Shown here piece by piece: positions 11,438-21,729 of a DNA stretch of 64,000 nt. Numbering within the stretch: position 1 is the stretch's first letter; every line of letters starts with the position of its first letter. The notes beneath the pieces are model-generated. The model searched no databases, was not told the origin of the DNA, and was given only the letters and a program-made list of their open reading frames with translations. The DNA lies in the NCBI GenBank assembly GCA_031216915.1, contig CM062296.1:144812344-144876343 (forward strand). The letters run 5' to 3'. This DNA is from Pictodentalium vernedei (taxonomy: Eukaryota > Mollusca > Scaphopoda > Dentaliida > Dentaliidae). A program made the translations under genes and the position numbers.

Positions 11438-12933
11438 CGGAGCATACGTCCGTCGCTCGGGACGCTCCGTTGTATAAGCAGTCCGCAGAGACTGTTAAGG
11501 CTTCCTCTTCTCGTCAGCGCACACGACCGCACCTTGGCTGCGTGACCGCCGATATATTACCAGCTTCGCCGATGAAGGATTCTTCGGCGACCAGGTCACA
11601 CCATCCGGCAGCCAGGGATTCGAGACCGATGGACTCCGGACGTTCGCATAGGAAAAGTATGCGGGAGCCATCTGATGCGGAGCTGCCCTCGGCGAAGCAG
11701 CGAAAGACTGCGCCTCCGCAAGTCTCGACGCCGGACATTCTTGTGCAGATAGCACAGCTTATCGCAGCATCCCAGCAGCCGACAGAAACGGTGTCGGATC
11801 GAGAATTATCCGACGGCGCTGGGTCGGTACGCTCCGCCGAAGCATCGGGGGCGGACGACCGGGAACATCGTGAGGTCCGACCGGATGGTGAAAGGGATAC
11901 GGATGACTTGGAGCTATCCCTTTCGGAACAACATAAAGCTGCCGTGGACTTCATCCGGCACTTTCTCCCTCAAGTTGTTCCGTCGGGCCAGACTGCTGCG
12001 CTTCCGGACAAGACAATTATAGCGTCATTGGACTCTGAATTTTTTGAGCGGTTCAGGGACATCGCTCCCGAGTTTCCGTCGCAGTCCAATAATGTTGCTA
12101 GAACATTTGAATTATTGAACGACGCTATATTTAAACTTGCTTCCAGGACGGGGAAAGCAGGTTTCTTGTCCGCTAATACTCTCAACCTGCCTTTCATTAA
12201 TGCAAGGAATAAATTCGATATGGCAGGACAGGGTATACCGAGAGTTCCTCTGCGTATGGACGACGAGGCGGAAGACTTAGAGCTATCATTACCGTCGTCA
12301 GCTTCTATTCCAACCGCGGTGTTGGAAACAGCTATTGCGTCTAACAGAGCCAATTTAGATGCCTTATCTTACGCAGATCACCTTACTAAGGCGTTATCAC
12401 TGCGCCTTCAAGGGGAAGAGTTTCAGGATATACAATCCTCTTTAAGACTTCTTTCAAGGGCAGTAGCTTATTCCACGTGTAACTCCGCCCTTTCAGTGGC
12501 AAATCTGGAGTTGGTTAGACGTGACGCAGCCCTAGCTACATCCACACTAGTGGATTCTAAGGTGAAGAACTCTCTTAGAGTCGCTTCGGTCTCAGGAGAA
12601 CTTCTCTTTGACGGCAAGCTTTCCGCTATTTATGATAAAATTAAAAAGAAAGCTAATGATTCTCTGTTGTTCAGATCGGCTCCTAAGAAGTCGGATACAG
12701 CAGACACGAATAAGACAGGCACTTCTGGGTCTAATGCGCCCAAGAGAGGTTCCTATAGAGGTTCCGGTGCGTCCTCTTGGTCTTATTCGAGAGACCGTCA
12801 GGATAGCGACTCTCGTTCGGGACGTCCTTCAGGCCGGGACAATCGGTCGGACGCCCCGAGGTCGACGAGGCGAGGTGCGGGTCGTGGAAGACGTGGTTTC
12901 TCCTACCGCAGGCCTCGCAGGTCCAGGAGGTGA
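11416..12933 (+). CDS. DIRS copy 2 gag-like protein
   Basis: A 505-residue frame lies before the polymerase. The N-terminal half is charged and Ser/Pro-rich. About residues 170-400 form the conserved core (LSEQHKAAVDFIRHFLP; NLDALSYADHLTKALSLRLQ; NSALSVANLELVRRDAAL). The C-terminal 100 residues are Ser/Arg/Gly-rich (SYRGSGASSWSYSRDR, ending RRPRRSRR), a likely nucleic-acid-binding tail. Homologous relics occur in copies 1 (285-640) and 3. It overlaps the RT frame at its 3' end. Function as a particle or RNA-packaging protein is from family knowledge. Confidence 0.75.
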   Translation: MLQNVSLAEHTSVARDAPLYKQSAETVKASSSRQRTRPHLGCVTADILPASPMKDSSATRSHHPAARDSRPMDSGRSHRKSMREPSDAELPSAKQRKTAPPQVSTPDILVQIAQLIAASQQPTETVSDRELSDGAGSVRSAEASGADDREHREVRPDGERDTDDLELSLSEQHKAAVDFIRHFLPQVVPSGQTAALPDKTIIASLDSEFFERFRDIAPEFPSQSNNVARTFELLNDAIFKLASRTGKAGFLSANTLNLPFINARNKFDMAGQGIPRVPLRMDDEAEDLELSLPSSASIPTAVLETAIASNRANLDALSYADHLTKALSLRLQGEEFQDIQSSLRLLSRAVAYSTCNSALSVANLELVRRDAALATSTLVDSKVKNSLRVASVSGELLFDGKLSAIYDKIKKKANDSLLFRSAPKKSDTADTNKTGTSGSNAPKRGSYRGSGASSWSYSRDRQDSDSRSGRPSGRDNRSDAPRSTRRGAGRGRRGFSYRRPRRSRR

Positions 12934-14923
12934 TGGCTTAAACCTCTATCGCGTTCCGGTTGGCGGAAGGTTGTCGAGTTTTTCACAAGAGTGGGCGTCG
13001 ATTACGGACGACCCTTGGGTGAGAGGAGTGACTTCGGAAGGTCTAAAGATATCCTTCAAACGAAAGCCTCCATTAACTCGAAGTCCAAAGTGGACTCATC
13101 TTCCGTCAAATCCACAGAAAAGAGACGCTCTGTTATCAGAGGTGCAGTCTCTTTTAATGAAGAACGCGGTAGAGGTCGTAGAAAACCAGGAATCTCTGGG
13201 ATTCTACAGCCATCTGTTTCTGGTTCCGAAACCAGACGGCTCGTTCTGTCCAGTCATAGATTTGAACTGGATAAACAAGCTGATCGTCGCTCCAAAGTTT
13301 TATATGGAGACGATTCGATCGGTCAGAGCGAGTATTCGGGTGAACGATTATGCAACGAGCATAGATCTCAAAGATGCGTACTTTCACGTCATGGTACATC
13401 CGACATTCCGAAAGTATCTACGCTTTGCAGTCCTGGGAGTGGTGTATCAATTCCGGGCGATGTGCTTCGGATTGAATCTAGCACCCTGGGCTTTCACTCG
13501 GGTAATGAACTCGGTAATGATCTACTTCCGAGCTCATTCGTCTGCGGTAACGTCGGCCTACCTGGACGACATTCTTCAGAGGTACGGCAACGAGTTAACG
13601 CTTCAGAATGATGTTCAGAATCTTCTTCTATTGCTCCGACGTCTCGGTTTTATAGTAAACGAGGAGAAGTCGGATCTGGTGCCGTCCAAGTCATTCACTC
13701 ATCTGGGAATGAGCTTCGAGACGCACAACAATCTCGTTCGTCTGCCGTTAACCAGAGCGAAATTAGTCAGTTGTTACGCTCGCTATTGTCTGCATGCAGA
13801 CAAAGTCACGGCGAGAGAATTTATGAGACTGATAGGTCTGTGCGGAGCCGCCGCGGATCTCATTCCGATGGGGCGGCTACGCACACGTCCTCTTCAAATT
13901 TTCCTGACTCAGAATTGGAGTGTGAAAATTCATTCGCTCGATGTAGACGTTCTCTTGTCAGATCAAGTGAAACAAGAGATTCAGACTTGGGCAAACATTC
14001 AGTGGTTAACTCAAGGAGTTCCGCTGCAGTTGCCGGATCCAAGTTTTACCGTTATGACGGATGCCAGTCAAACAGGTTGGGGTGCATCATTAATCCCAAC
14101 GGATTCGAGATGCCAGGGTCTTTGGGATCCGCAATTCCTGTGCAAGCACATAAACATCAAGGAAATGATGTCAATTTGGCTTGCGTTACGTCACTGGATG
14201 GACATTATTCACGATGCTCATGTCCAAATCCTATCCGACAATACGACAGTAGTGGCGTATATACGGAATCAGGGAGGCACTCATTCAGTTCCGTTGTTCA
14301 ATCTAACGGAAAGAATCCTTCTGTTTGCATTAGAACATCACGTTCTTCTTTCGGTCCGTCACATACCGGGTCGTCTGAATGTGCTAGCAGACTCCCTTTC
14401 ACGAAAGGGTCGCTTGTTGCCGTCGGAGTGGACTCTCAACAAACAAGTATTCAATCAGATTTGCTACCAATGGGAACGGCCAATGATAGACTTATTTGCG
14501 ACACATCTCAACAATCAGTTGCAGACGTATGTGTCTCCGTGTCCGGATCCAAGAGCATTTGCAGTAGACGCTCTGTCGATCCCTTGGGACGGAATGATAG
14601 GATATGCGTATCCTCCAGCGCCGTTAATTCAACAAGTATTGCTAAAGATAAAACAATCTCAATGCAAGATTCTGTTGGTAGCATCTCTGTCGCCACAGAG
14701 ATCGTGGATAAATCTACTCAGGTGTCTGTTGTGGGACCTACCGCGGAAGCTTCCTCCACGAGAGGATCTTCTTTCGCAGGGGAAATCGCGCCAACTCCAT
14801 CACAACCCGCAAGGTCTCAACCTTCACGTTTTTCCGTTGTGCGGTCCTTCTTGCATGGCAAGCACTTTACAGGACGAGCAGTGGACGCAATTTCTAACTG
14901 TAGGAGGACCTCCTCTTCGCTAA
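12608..14923 (+). CDS. DIRS copy 2 reverse transcriptase - RNase H
   Basis: This 771-residue open frame shows homology from about residue 125 on; the upstream part overlaps gag and the true start is unclear. RT motifs: CPVIDLNWINK (about 215), SIDLKDAYFHV (about 250) and the catalytic YLDDILQRYG (about 317). RNase H: MTDASQTGWGAS (about 482) and RHIPGRLNVLADSLSRKG (about 585). A following region, IDLFATHLNNQL...VDALSIPWDG (about 627-660), occupies the place where many DIRS elements have a Dam-like methyltransferase-related domain. The enzyme copies element RNA to DNA. It overlaps the tyrosine recombinase frame. Confidence 0.9.
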   Translation: MTASFPLFMIKLKRKLMILCCSDRLLRSRIQQTRIRQALLGLMRPREVPIEVPVRPLGLIRETVRIATLVRDVLQAGTIGRTPRGRRGEVRVVEDVVSPTAGLAGPGGDGLNLYRVPVGGRLSSFSQEWASITDDPWVRGVTSEGLKISFKRKPPLTRSPKWTHLPSNPQKRDALLSEVQSLLMKNAVEVVENQESLGFYSHLFLVPKPDGSFCPVIDLNWINKLIVAPKFYMETIRSVRASIRVNDYATSIDLKDAYFHVMVHPTFRKYLRFAVLGVVYQFRAMCFGLNLAPWAFTRVMNSVMIYFRAHSSAVTSAYLDDILQRYGNELTLQNDVQNLLLLLRRLGFIVNEEKSDLVPSKSFTHLGMSFETHNNLVRLPLTRAKLVSCYARYCLHADKVTAREFMRLIGLCGAAADLIPMGRLRTRPLQIFLTQNWSVKIHSLDVDVLLSDQVKQEIQTWANIQWLTQGVPLQLPDPSFTVMTDASQTGWGASLIPTDSRCQGLWDPQFLCKHINIKEMMSIWLALRHWMDIIHDAHVQILSDNTTVVAYIRNQGGTHSVPLFNLTERILLFALEHHVLLSVRHIPGRLNVLADSLSRKGRLLPSEWTLNKQVFNQICYQWERPMIDLFATHLNNQLQTYVSPCPDPRAFAVDALSIPWDGMIGYAYPPAPLIQQVLLKIKQSQCKILLVASLSPQRSWINLLRCLLWDLPRKLPPREDLLSQGKSRQLHHNPQGLNLHVFPLCGPSCMASTLQDEQWTQFLTVGGPPLR

Positions 14924-15879
14924 ACTATGCGGCTAAGTGGAAGGTTTTTCGTCGTTGGTGTAGGGATCATTCTGTAGATATATTTGATCCCTCTATACCA
15001 GACATTGCAAACTTTCTAGTATACTTGTTTGACGAAATCAAACTGCAGCCTGTTACTATAAAGGGTTATAGATCTATGTTATCTGATACCTATGCACATC
15101 ATGATAGTTTACAAATTGGATCTAATGTCTCTTTATCGAAGTTGGTTAGAAACTTTTCGATAAATAGACCCAGAACTCTTAGATTAATTCCTAAGTGGAA
15201 TTTAGCTTGGGTTCTCCTTAAATTGAAGGAAAAGCCATTTGAACCTCTTGGGACAGTAGATTTCAAATTCTTATCTTATAAGACAGCTTTTCTCTTAGCT
15301 TTCTCTTCTGCCAGAAGAGTCAGTGAGCTTCATGCACTATCGGTGGATGATTCTCATTATCGTAGTGTTGGGAACACTATCACCTTCACTACTAATGTGG
15401 GTTTTTTAGCTAAGAATCAGGCTCCTAATAAATATCCGGAACCTATTGTTATTAAGGCTCTTCCGTCTTCAGACGGGCGTAGGCCTTTACTCTGTCCTGT
15501 TAGAGCACTACGTATCTATAAACAGAGATCTCAGTTTATCAGAAAGGGACGGAAACGTTTCTTTCTGTCTTTGATGCCTAATAGAAAGGACATTTCAGTC
15601 CATTCTATTGCTAGATGGATTCAGTTAACTATCCGTACTGCTTATGAAGATTTATCTTCTTCTCAGCAGTCTGTGCTTAAGATTTCTGCTCATGAAGTAA
15701 GAGCTCTTTCTACTTCCTGGGCTTATGCTAATAGTGTTGCTATTACAGATTTAATGAAGGCTGCTTATTGGTCTCAGCCATCCACATTTACGAATTTTTA
15801 TCTCAGAAATATTGAGTCCATTTCTGGAGACCTGCATTGTTTAGGTCCGTTATCTGTTGCTCAGAATGTCGTCCACTAA
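13771..15879 (+). CDS. DIRS copy 2 tyrosine recombinase
   Basis: The open frame has 702 residues, but the first ~340 merely overlap the RT gene; recombinase homology begins around residue 345 (near 14800). The core-binding part includes NYAAKWKVFRRWCRDHSVDI and YLFDEIKLQPVTIKGYRS. Catalytic residues: Arg in SARRVSELHALSVDDSHYRS (about 515), His-x-x-Arg in ISAHEVRALSTSWAY (about 640) and Tyr in TFTNFYLRN (about 677). It lacks a DDE integrase, which defines the order, and acts on a circular DNA intermediate. All key residues are present. Confidence 0.9.
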   Translation: MLRSLLSACRQSHGERIYETDRSVRSRRGSHSDGAATHTSSSNFPDSELECENSFARCRRSLVRSSETRDSDLGKHSVVNSRSSAAVAGSKFYRYDGCQSNRLGCIINPNGFEMPGSLGSAIPVQAHKHQGNDVNLACVTSLDGHYSRCSCPNPIRQYDSSGVYTESGRHSFSSVVQSNGKNPSVCIRTSRSSFGPSHTGSSECASRLPFTKGSLVAVGVDSQQTSIQSDLLPMGTANDRLICDTSQQSVADVCVSVSGSKSICSRRSVDPLGRNDRICVSSSAVNSTSIAKDKTISMQDSVGSISVATEIVDKSTQVSVVGPTAEASSTRGSSFAGEIAPTPSQPARSQPSRFSVVRSFLHGKHFTGRAVDAISNCRRTSSSLNYAAKWKVFRRWCRDHSVDIFDPSIPDIANFLVYLFDEIKLQPVTIKGYRSMLSDTYAHHDSLQIGSNVSLSKLVRNFSINRPRTLRLIPKWNLAWVLLKLKEKPFEPLGTVDFKFLSYKTAFLLAFSSARRVSELHALSVDDSHYRSVGNTITFTTNVGFLAKNQAPNKYPEPIVIKALPSSDGRRPLLCPVRALRIYKQRSQFIRKGRKRFFLSLMPNRKDISVHSIARWIQLTIRTAYEDLSSSQQSVLKISAHEVRALSTSWAYANSVAITDLMKAAYWSQPSTFTNFYLRNIESISGDLHCLGPLSVAQNVVH

Positions 15880-16485
15880 ACAGTTGCAACTATAGTTATG
15901 CAGGCTTTCTGTTCCGGCAGTGACTCCGTCTGGCTGCCCTCTTCGCTCTGGGCTATTTGACCCAGGGCAAGGGGAAGGGGGCGGGGGGGGGGGGGGCGGG
16001 TGTTCCCTTAGGTCACCTGCTTTATAGTGAAAAGCAAGGGAATGCCTCCTCCAAGTCAGTATTTCTGAGTCGCTTCCGGGATGGTTTTAAAGTGTAATAT
16101 TAATGTTTAAATTCATTCATGTCTTATTTTTAAAGTGTAGCTCGGTGTGAAGCATTTGTATATGTCAAGTGTCAAACAGGCTTTAATATACAATACTTGG
16201 ACACTTTTAAATGATTATAAAGAGTCTCAATTCTCTGGACTACTTTATTTATTGGCTTGCTTTAAAAATAATTAGTATAAGGGTTATACTGGATGTTAAT
16301 AGAGAACATGAATGTTATTGTGCTCAATTATTAAGGGTAGTGTATCTTTCTAATTTAATATTAAATAAGAAAGATACATGTAAAGCCTAATACTCCTTTT
16401 CTCCTTAAGGGGTTACCTCTTTACTATATAGTTGAGCTTATTGGATTTTCCTCTATGTCCTAGGCCCTCCAGCCTGTTTACTATT
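15880..16485 (+). other. DIRS copy 2 3' untranslated part
   Basis: No coding. It holds a poly-G tract (about 15975-16000) and AT-rich sequence. Equivalent sequence lies at 3780-5580 in copy 1 (with the Helentron-like insertion) and 34680-35269 in copy 3 (also with a poly-G tract). Confidence 0.6.
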
Positions 16486-16574
16486 CAGCTAAGTCTGGGT
16501 CATTGGTACAGTATAAAAATGTTAAAAAATTTATAGTAATTTATATATTTTTTATACTTACCAATGACCCAGAC
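16486..16574 (+). repeat. internal complementary region (ICR) of DIRS copy 2
   Basis: 16486-16523 is the reverse complement of the left end (from 7449) and 16521-16574 is the exact reverse complement of the right end 16824-16877 (54 bp). The two parts meet at GTT (16521-16523), complementary to the end trinucleotide AAC at 16875-16877. This is the family's device for restoring its ends via a circle. Confidence 0.9.
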
Positions 16575-16648
16575 GGGGATGGCCCTCCCTGGAGTTGGGA
16601 ACTCTTGCCTCCCCGCTGAGTACATAGCGCTGACCAGGCACTGCCAGT

Positions 16649-16877
16649 AAGAATGATAATTGGCGCCAATTTCGGGACGACTGCGTCACTGCGCATGCGC
16701 AGTAGAGGCGTAGTATGGAGGTCCTTTAGGACATGATTTCTTTTTGTTTTGGATGCAAATTTTGGGGATTGGGGGGCAAAATTTGTGTTTGGCCCTGGTT
16801 TTGTTAGAGTTAGCACCAGCTAAGTCTGGGTCATTGGTAAGTATAAAAAATATATAAATTACTATAAATTTTTTAAC
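16649..16877 (-). repeat. right terminal inverted repeat of DIRS copy 2
   Basis: Inverted copy of 7449-7659 with a longer outer end (AAGTATAAAAAATATATAAA ... TTTTTTAAC). Contains TGCGCATGCGCA at 16690-16701. The unequal outer ends are typical of DIRS elements. Confidence 0.85.
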
Positions 16878-18427
16878 TTTTTTCATATTTGGTATTCAAA
16901 GGTAAAATTTGTATGAGCCCAAATTTGAACTTTGTGCAATATGAGAAATATTCTTTCAAGAATTTTCTTCTCCAGAACTTCCATTCAGAATCTTTCGATA
17001 TGTGGTATACAAGATTGTTACGGGGTCAGATTCAAGTTTGTTCAAATCACATCATTGAGTTTTTATTTGGGCTTTATGGGAGCCTGAATTTTAACTTAGT
17101 GCAGTATGAAGATTAATCTTTAAAAATCTTTTGCAGATCGACCTGTCAGAATATTTTGATATTTGGTATGCAGCATCCTTAGCAAGGTCAGATCCAAGTT
17201 TGTTCAAATCAAATCCTTGGTTAACATTTGCGTTCCCTATGGGAGCCCAAATTTTAACTTTGTGCTATATTAGGAATATTCTCTAAAAATGTTCTTCAGA
17301 ACTACCTATGGGAGTCTGATGAGAGCCTGGTGGGAGCCCAAATTTTAACTTGGAACCAAAGAGCAATATTCTTTAAAATCTTCTCTAGAACCACCAATCA
17401 CAGTGTTTTGATATTTGGTATACAACACTCTAGCCAGTCTCCGATTCAAGTTTGTTCAAATCAAGTTCCTGGATTCTTGTTCAAATCAAGTTCCTGGATT
17501 CTCATTTTGGCTAGAATATGACAAATAATCTCTAAAAATCTCCACTTTCAGATCCACTGTTCAAGTTGAAGTCCCTAGGTTGATAATTGGGCTTGTTCGC
17601 CTCGCATTTCTTGAAATCTGTTCATTATTTTTGTGATAGCATCTTAATACTAAAAAAAAATCATCTGACATGGTCAACACAGTTACAAATAATTACATGA
17701 CTTTGTTCTTTTGTATTAACTAGCAATAGATGGTAAGTAGATCCTTCTTTAAACAACTTTGTCAGGTGAGCACCTCAGGCCCCCTGGTGCAGCTTGTTTA
17801 TATTTATTGTGTAAGATACTCCTGTAATAAAGAAACTGTTTTTTTTTATTTAAATTTCATTGTAAGAATCTTGCCTGCATTTTAAACGTACAAATACTGA
17901 GAGATTAATATACGAGCAGTTTTAAAGTTGATTGACCTAAGAGAGGCATGAGTTTTAAAAAATTCTTTTTAGGAAATGTTTGTCATTATATTTAACAGGT
18001 CAGTTTTTCATTGTTAGAGCCTGGACTATTTTTCATAAAAATAAACACATAAGTCAAGACTGTACAGAGAGATTATTGCATGATCAGTTTTAAAGTCGAA
18101 AACGTAAGAGATTCATCTGCAAAGAAAAGTCTGTCACATTTAACAGTTCAGATTTCAGTTTCAGAGACCTTTCCATATAAATAAGCCCAATCCCTAATTT
18201 TGTAATGACAACATTGATGACAGCCATGATGTTACATATAAGTTGTTACAACCAAAAAGAATCCTTTACCAAACGCACATGATATCAAAATTTGTTATTT
18301 TAATTATTTTTTTATTCAAAGGTTTCAAAAAATTTAAACAAAACTATATTACATGACCCCTTGTTGGAATGAGCTTGATGAGCTTGTTCTAATGAGGAGG
18401 TCACATGATATGGTTTAGTTGAATTTG

Positions 18428-20888
18428 TTAGCTCATCTTGTCAAGCTGAGCTAATCTCATAGCTCTCTGTCCATTATCCGTCGTCCGTCAAACCATGTTT
18501 TGGTCTTCTCCAAAGCCACTGGGCTAATTCAAGTGAAAGTTTGTGTGAGTGATGGCCCCAAAGGGGCATTGCATTTTTGTTCAACTCAACATGCCCATCC
18601 CCATAGGGAGGGAGTGGGGGGAAATGCTCCAATATATTTTAAAAATCTTCTTCTTGAGAACCAGTGTGTACAATGACTTGATATTTGCTATGGAGCTTCC
18701 TTTCGAGGTGTAGAATCAAGTTTGTTCAAACGAAGTTCGTGAAGCAATATTTGGCTTTGTAATGGTAAGATTTTTGGCCCCGCTCAAAATTTCTATTTTC
18801 TGAACTGATGGTTAAGTATGAACCAAATTTGGTATGTGGTATTATTGGGTCATAAGTACTTGACCCATGCAAAAAAAAAAATAGCAATATTTTCAAAATG
18901 CCCATATTTCCCAAACCACACGGAACAGAGAACTGTTATTTGGTATGAAGTATCCTTAGGACCAGTAGAATTGAATGGTAAAAAAAAATGCCATCGGTTA
19001 TGTTAGGGTGTTCTGTAATGGGCATCGAAAAAATGCTGAGTCAGCATATTTGCAAAAATTTTTAAAAATCTTTTCTCCTGAACCAATCATCAGAATCTTT
19101 TGATATTCAGTATACAGCATTCATAGGGGGGTCAGATACAAGTTTGTTGAAATAAAGCTCATTGGTTCATATTTGGGCTCACTACAAGAGCCCGAATTTT
19201 TAACATAGGGTAATATGGGGAATATTCTTTAAAAATCTTCTTCAGAACCACCAGTCAGAATCTTTTGATGTTTAGTATACATCATTGTTATGAGGGTCAG
19301 ATTCAAGATTGTTCAAACCAAGTCCCTAGGTTAATATTTGGGCTTCCTACAGAAGCCCAAATTTTAACTTTATTCAATATGGGGGGTAATTTAAAAAAAT
19401 CTTCAGATCCACCAGTCAGAATGCTTTCATGTTTGGTATGCAACATCTCTAGGGGGTCAGATTTAGGGCTGTCACGAGTAATCGATTAATCGATTGTTGA
19501 TCGGTCACGACGAAATCGATTATTACTTTTCGTTGTCGAATAATCGGTAAATTGTATCCCATTTTAGACATTTAATAACTAAAAGAAAATTTGATGATAA
19601 AAATATTGTATCTAAAGGTGAAGAGTTAAGAACATCGATGTTAAACCTCAAGACGCTGTGGGAAACATTTGTCTTTCAGGTACATTCATCAAAGCTTTGA
19701 TGTTCTGAACTTTTGAACCGTCAGTGTAATAATCAAGACCTGTCGGCAGTTGCGAAGTTCGCAACTGCCGACCTTTCTTGATTATTACACTGACGGTTCA
19801 AAAGTTCAGAACATCAAAGCTCTGAATGTAACTAAAAGGATCGTCTTCGTTGTTTATTTGAGGTAGGTCAACTGACTTGAACTTCATTTTTATCGACTTC
19901 AAAGAGAAGAAGAGGGGGGTCATCTAGGTACGATCAATCGATTATCATCGATTATTTGCGACGATTAATCGATTCCTAAATTAAAAAATCGTGACAGCCC
20001 TAGTCAGATTCAAGTTTGTTCAAATCAGATCCCTAGGTATATATTTAGGCTCGCTATGGTAGCCCAAATTTTTACTTAGTGCAACTGAGGAAATTTCTTT
20101 AAAAATCTTCTTCAGATCCACCAGACGGAATGCTTTCATATTTGGTATACAACATCTCTAGGGGGGGATGGGGGGGGGGGGGGGGGGGGGTGGGCAGATT
20201 CCAGTTTGTTCAATTCGAGTGCCTGGTTAATATTGGGGCTCCATATGGGAACCTGAAATTTAACTTAGTACAATATGAGGGAATTTCTTCAAAAATCTTC
20301 TTCTTCAGATCCACTAGTCAGAATGCTTTCATATTTGGTATACAACATCTCTAGGGGGGGGGCAGATTCAAATTTGTTCAAATCGGATCCATAGGTTAAT
20401 ATTTGGGCTCGCTATGGTAGCCCAAACTTTAACTTAGTCCAATATGAAGAAATTTCTTTAAAATTTCTCTTCTTCAGATCCAACAGTCAGAATGCTTTCA
20501 TATTTGGTACGCAACATCTCTAGGGAAGTCAGATTCAAATGTGTTCAAATCGAGAGCCTGGGTTAATATTTGGGCTCCCTATGGGAGCTGGAATTGGCCA
20601 TTTTGCTGAAGAATTGTCAATTTTGTATTCAGTACCCTCTGGAGGTCTGTAACTAAGATTAATCCTCATAGGTTGTATCAAGGGGTTTCATAGGGGAGCT
20701 CTACATTTTACTTTTAATCAACTGAAGAAAAGGCATGATGCCTGGATTATTTTTGTCACTCCTGAGGGACTCAAGGATTGACAGTGTAGCCTATGGAGAT
20801 GGCTTGCTTAATGTACTCATTCTTGGGCTCTGTTTATATTGTGTTCTGTTCAAGATGAGCGCTTCAAGCCCCCTTGGGGCCTCTTGTT
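18428..20888 (+). mobile_element. Helentron-like element B
   Basis: Starts TTAGCTCATCTTGTCAAG with a terminal hairpin and a CCGTCGTCCGTC segment. The core has about 165-170 bp units (TTTGATATTTGGTATACA... GGGTCAGATTCAAGTTTG... TTTGGGCTCNCTATGG). It ends GATGAGCGCTTCAAG, hairpin CCCCCTTGGGG, then CCTCTTGTT. A hAT MITE is nested at 19464-20002. Poly-G expansions occur at about 20162-20191 and 20355. Close paralogue: 52218-53844. It is inserted into MITE S copy 1 at a TT. Confidence 0.7.
19464..20002. mobile_element. hAT-type MITE with a 150 bp internal palindrome
   Basis: The ends are TAGGGCTGTCACGA / TCGTGACAGCCCTA (14 bp inverted), flanked by the perfect 8 bp duplication GTCAGATT (19456-19463 and 20003-20010). 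The subterminal region is rich in ATCGATTAATCG motifs. The centre 19681-19830 is a long near-perfect palindrome of about 75 bp arms (TACATTCA...TGAATGTA). No ORF. The 8 bp duplication and TAGGGCTG ends are typical of hAT. Confidence 0.9.
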
Positions 20889-21110
20889 TTAAATTACCCA
20901 GTGCATGCGGCCTCTTCGTTAGGTAAAAGGTTAATGCATCTTTGTTATGGGATTGACCGAATCACCTTTGTGTCAACTTTTGTGTCCCAACTTTCCAGCA
21001 GGCTTGACCTCACAAAAATAAGCCATCTCATAAGCTTTTGCCCTCTTTTACTTCACATACTTCCTGGGCTTATTCCTGAATCAGTACAGAAAACCAAGGT
21101 CAAGTCAAGA

Positions 21111-21370
21111 TTTTTTTAATATTTTTATTAATGTACCAACATTGCTTTGTGATTGTTACTTTATTCAGTGTGGCTCACAATGTCGATAATTCTTAATTGA
21201 ATAACCCTGTTAATTGCATACAACTTCTAAATGCCAAACTATTTACTAGACCTTCAATACAAATTTGACCTGTTAATTGCATATATGTTGTAAATTAAAC
21301 TCCATCATCCCATACTTTCACCAAAGTTACTCATTGTGGAAAGTTGCTCAATGACAAAGTTGCTATTCGG
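21111..21370. other. nothing recognised
   Basis: AT-rich non-coding sequence with no repeat or gene that I can identify. Confidence 0.5.
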
Positions 21371-21729
21371 TTAACCCTTTACCTGACATGAAAAGCAGAC
21401 GACACTTGCCAAAAAAATTCTTATGGAGACAGCTTACATAAGCTCAAGCTTGCTGCTGGATCCATTTTCCGTCAATTATTTGTATCCTGTATATATTTTT
21501 GTACCTGTATGTTTTTGCTTACCAGAAATAAAATATTGTTTAAACAAAAATAAATTCTTGAATAACTAATTCTTTTCATTTTTTGTCTCAAAAACATAGG
21601 TTATAAACTCGATGAGCTCGTTCCAATGAGGGGTCATAACCTATGTTTTGGAGACAAATAATGAAAATTAATTGGAAATTTTTGTGAATAGCACTGGCCG
21701 GTTTTGGTTTTTGTTGGGTAAAGGGTTAA
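21371..21729. mobile_element. piggyBac-type MITE (TTAA-flanked)
   Basis: TTAACCCTTTACCTGAC at the left and TTGGGTAAAGGGTTAA at the right: CCCTTTACC inverted ends next to TTAA at both sides. The centre is a palindrome (CTCGATGAGCTCGTTCC with arms of CATAGGTTAT/ATAACCTATG). No ORF. Ends and TTAA are as known for piggyBac-like elements; other copies are at 40149, 42701 and 48421. Confidence 0.75.

Larger units (their letters stand above)
7449..16877 (+). mobile_element. DIRS-type retroelement, copy 2 (nearly whole, young)
   Basis: This fossil element has the full DIRS plan: left terminal inverted repeat, leader, small cysteine-rich ORF, gag-like ORF, RT-RNase H ORF, tyrosine recombinase ORF, ICR and right terminal inverted repeat. 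The two terminal repeats are almost identical, so the insertion is recent. Reading frames overlap, as is normal in this order. It carries a DNA transposon (9224-10714) in its leader and a partial leader duplication, so it is probably not active as it stands although the long ORFs are open. No target duplication is seen. Confidence 0.9.
6755..17799 (+). mobile_element. Helentron-like element A, split by DIRS copy 2
   Basis: The left part is 6755-7448 and the right part 16878-17799. It starts TTAGCTCACCTGACAGAAAG with a terminal hairpin (AGCTCACCTGAC / GTCAGGGTGAGCT) and ends GTCAGGTGAGCACC...AGCTTGTT. The interior has repeat units of about 165 bp built on the theme 'CCCTATGGGAGCC... AATTTTAACTTNGTGCAATAT ... 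TTTGATATTTGGTATAC ... GTCAGATTCAAGTTTGTTC'. Related copies are at 18428, 52218, 55152 and 62055. No coding potential. DIRS copy 2 is inserted after position 7448 with no duplicated target, as expected for DIRS. Confidence 0.7.
17990..21110 (+). repeat. foldback MITE S, copy 1, split by Helentron-like element B
   Basis: The left part (to 18427) and right part (20889-21110) together match the MITE at 48107-48775. Shared features: ATAAGCCC...TTTTGTAATGACAACAT, a palindromic core with TGTTGGAATGAGCTTGATGA, and the tail TTAATGCATCTTTG ... CCTGGGCTTATTCCTGAATC. The 17800-17990 stretch before it shows nothing recognisable. Confidence 0.55.

Noticed and set aside
16541-16886. Minus-strand frames of 66-91 codons over the DIRS right repeat
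   Set aside because: The same peptide appears from the left repeat at 7493-7693; both are chance frames in the terminal inverted repeats.
19440-20020. Helentron-like element B being two separate elements
   Set aside because: The break is explained by the hAT MITE with its 8 bp duplication; element F shows the uninterrupted arrangement.
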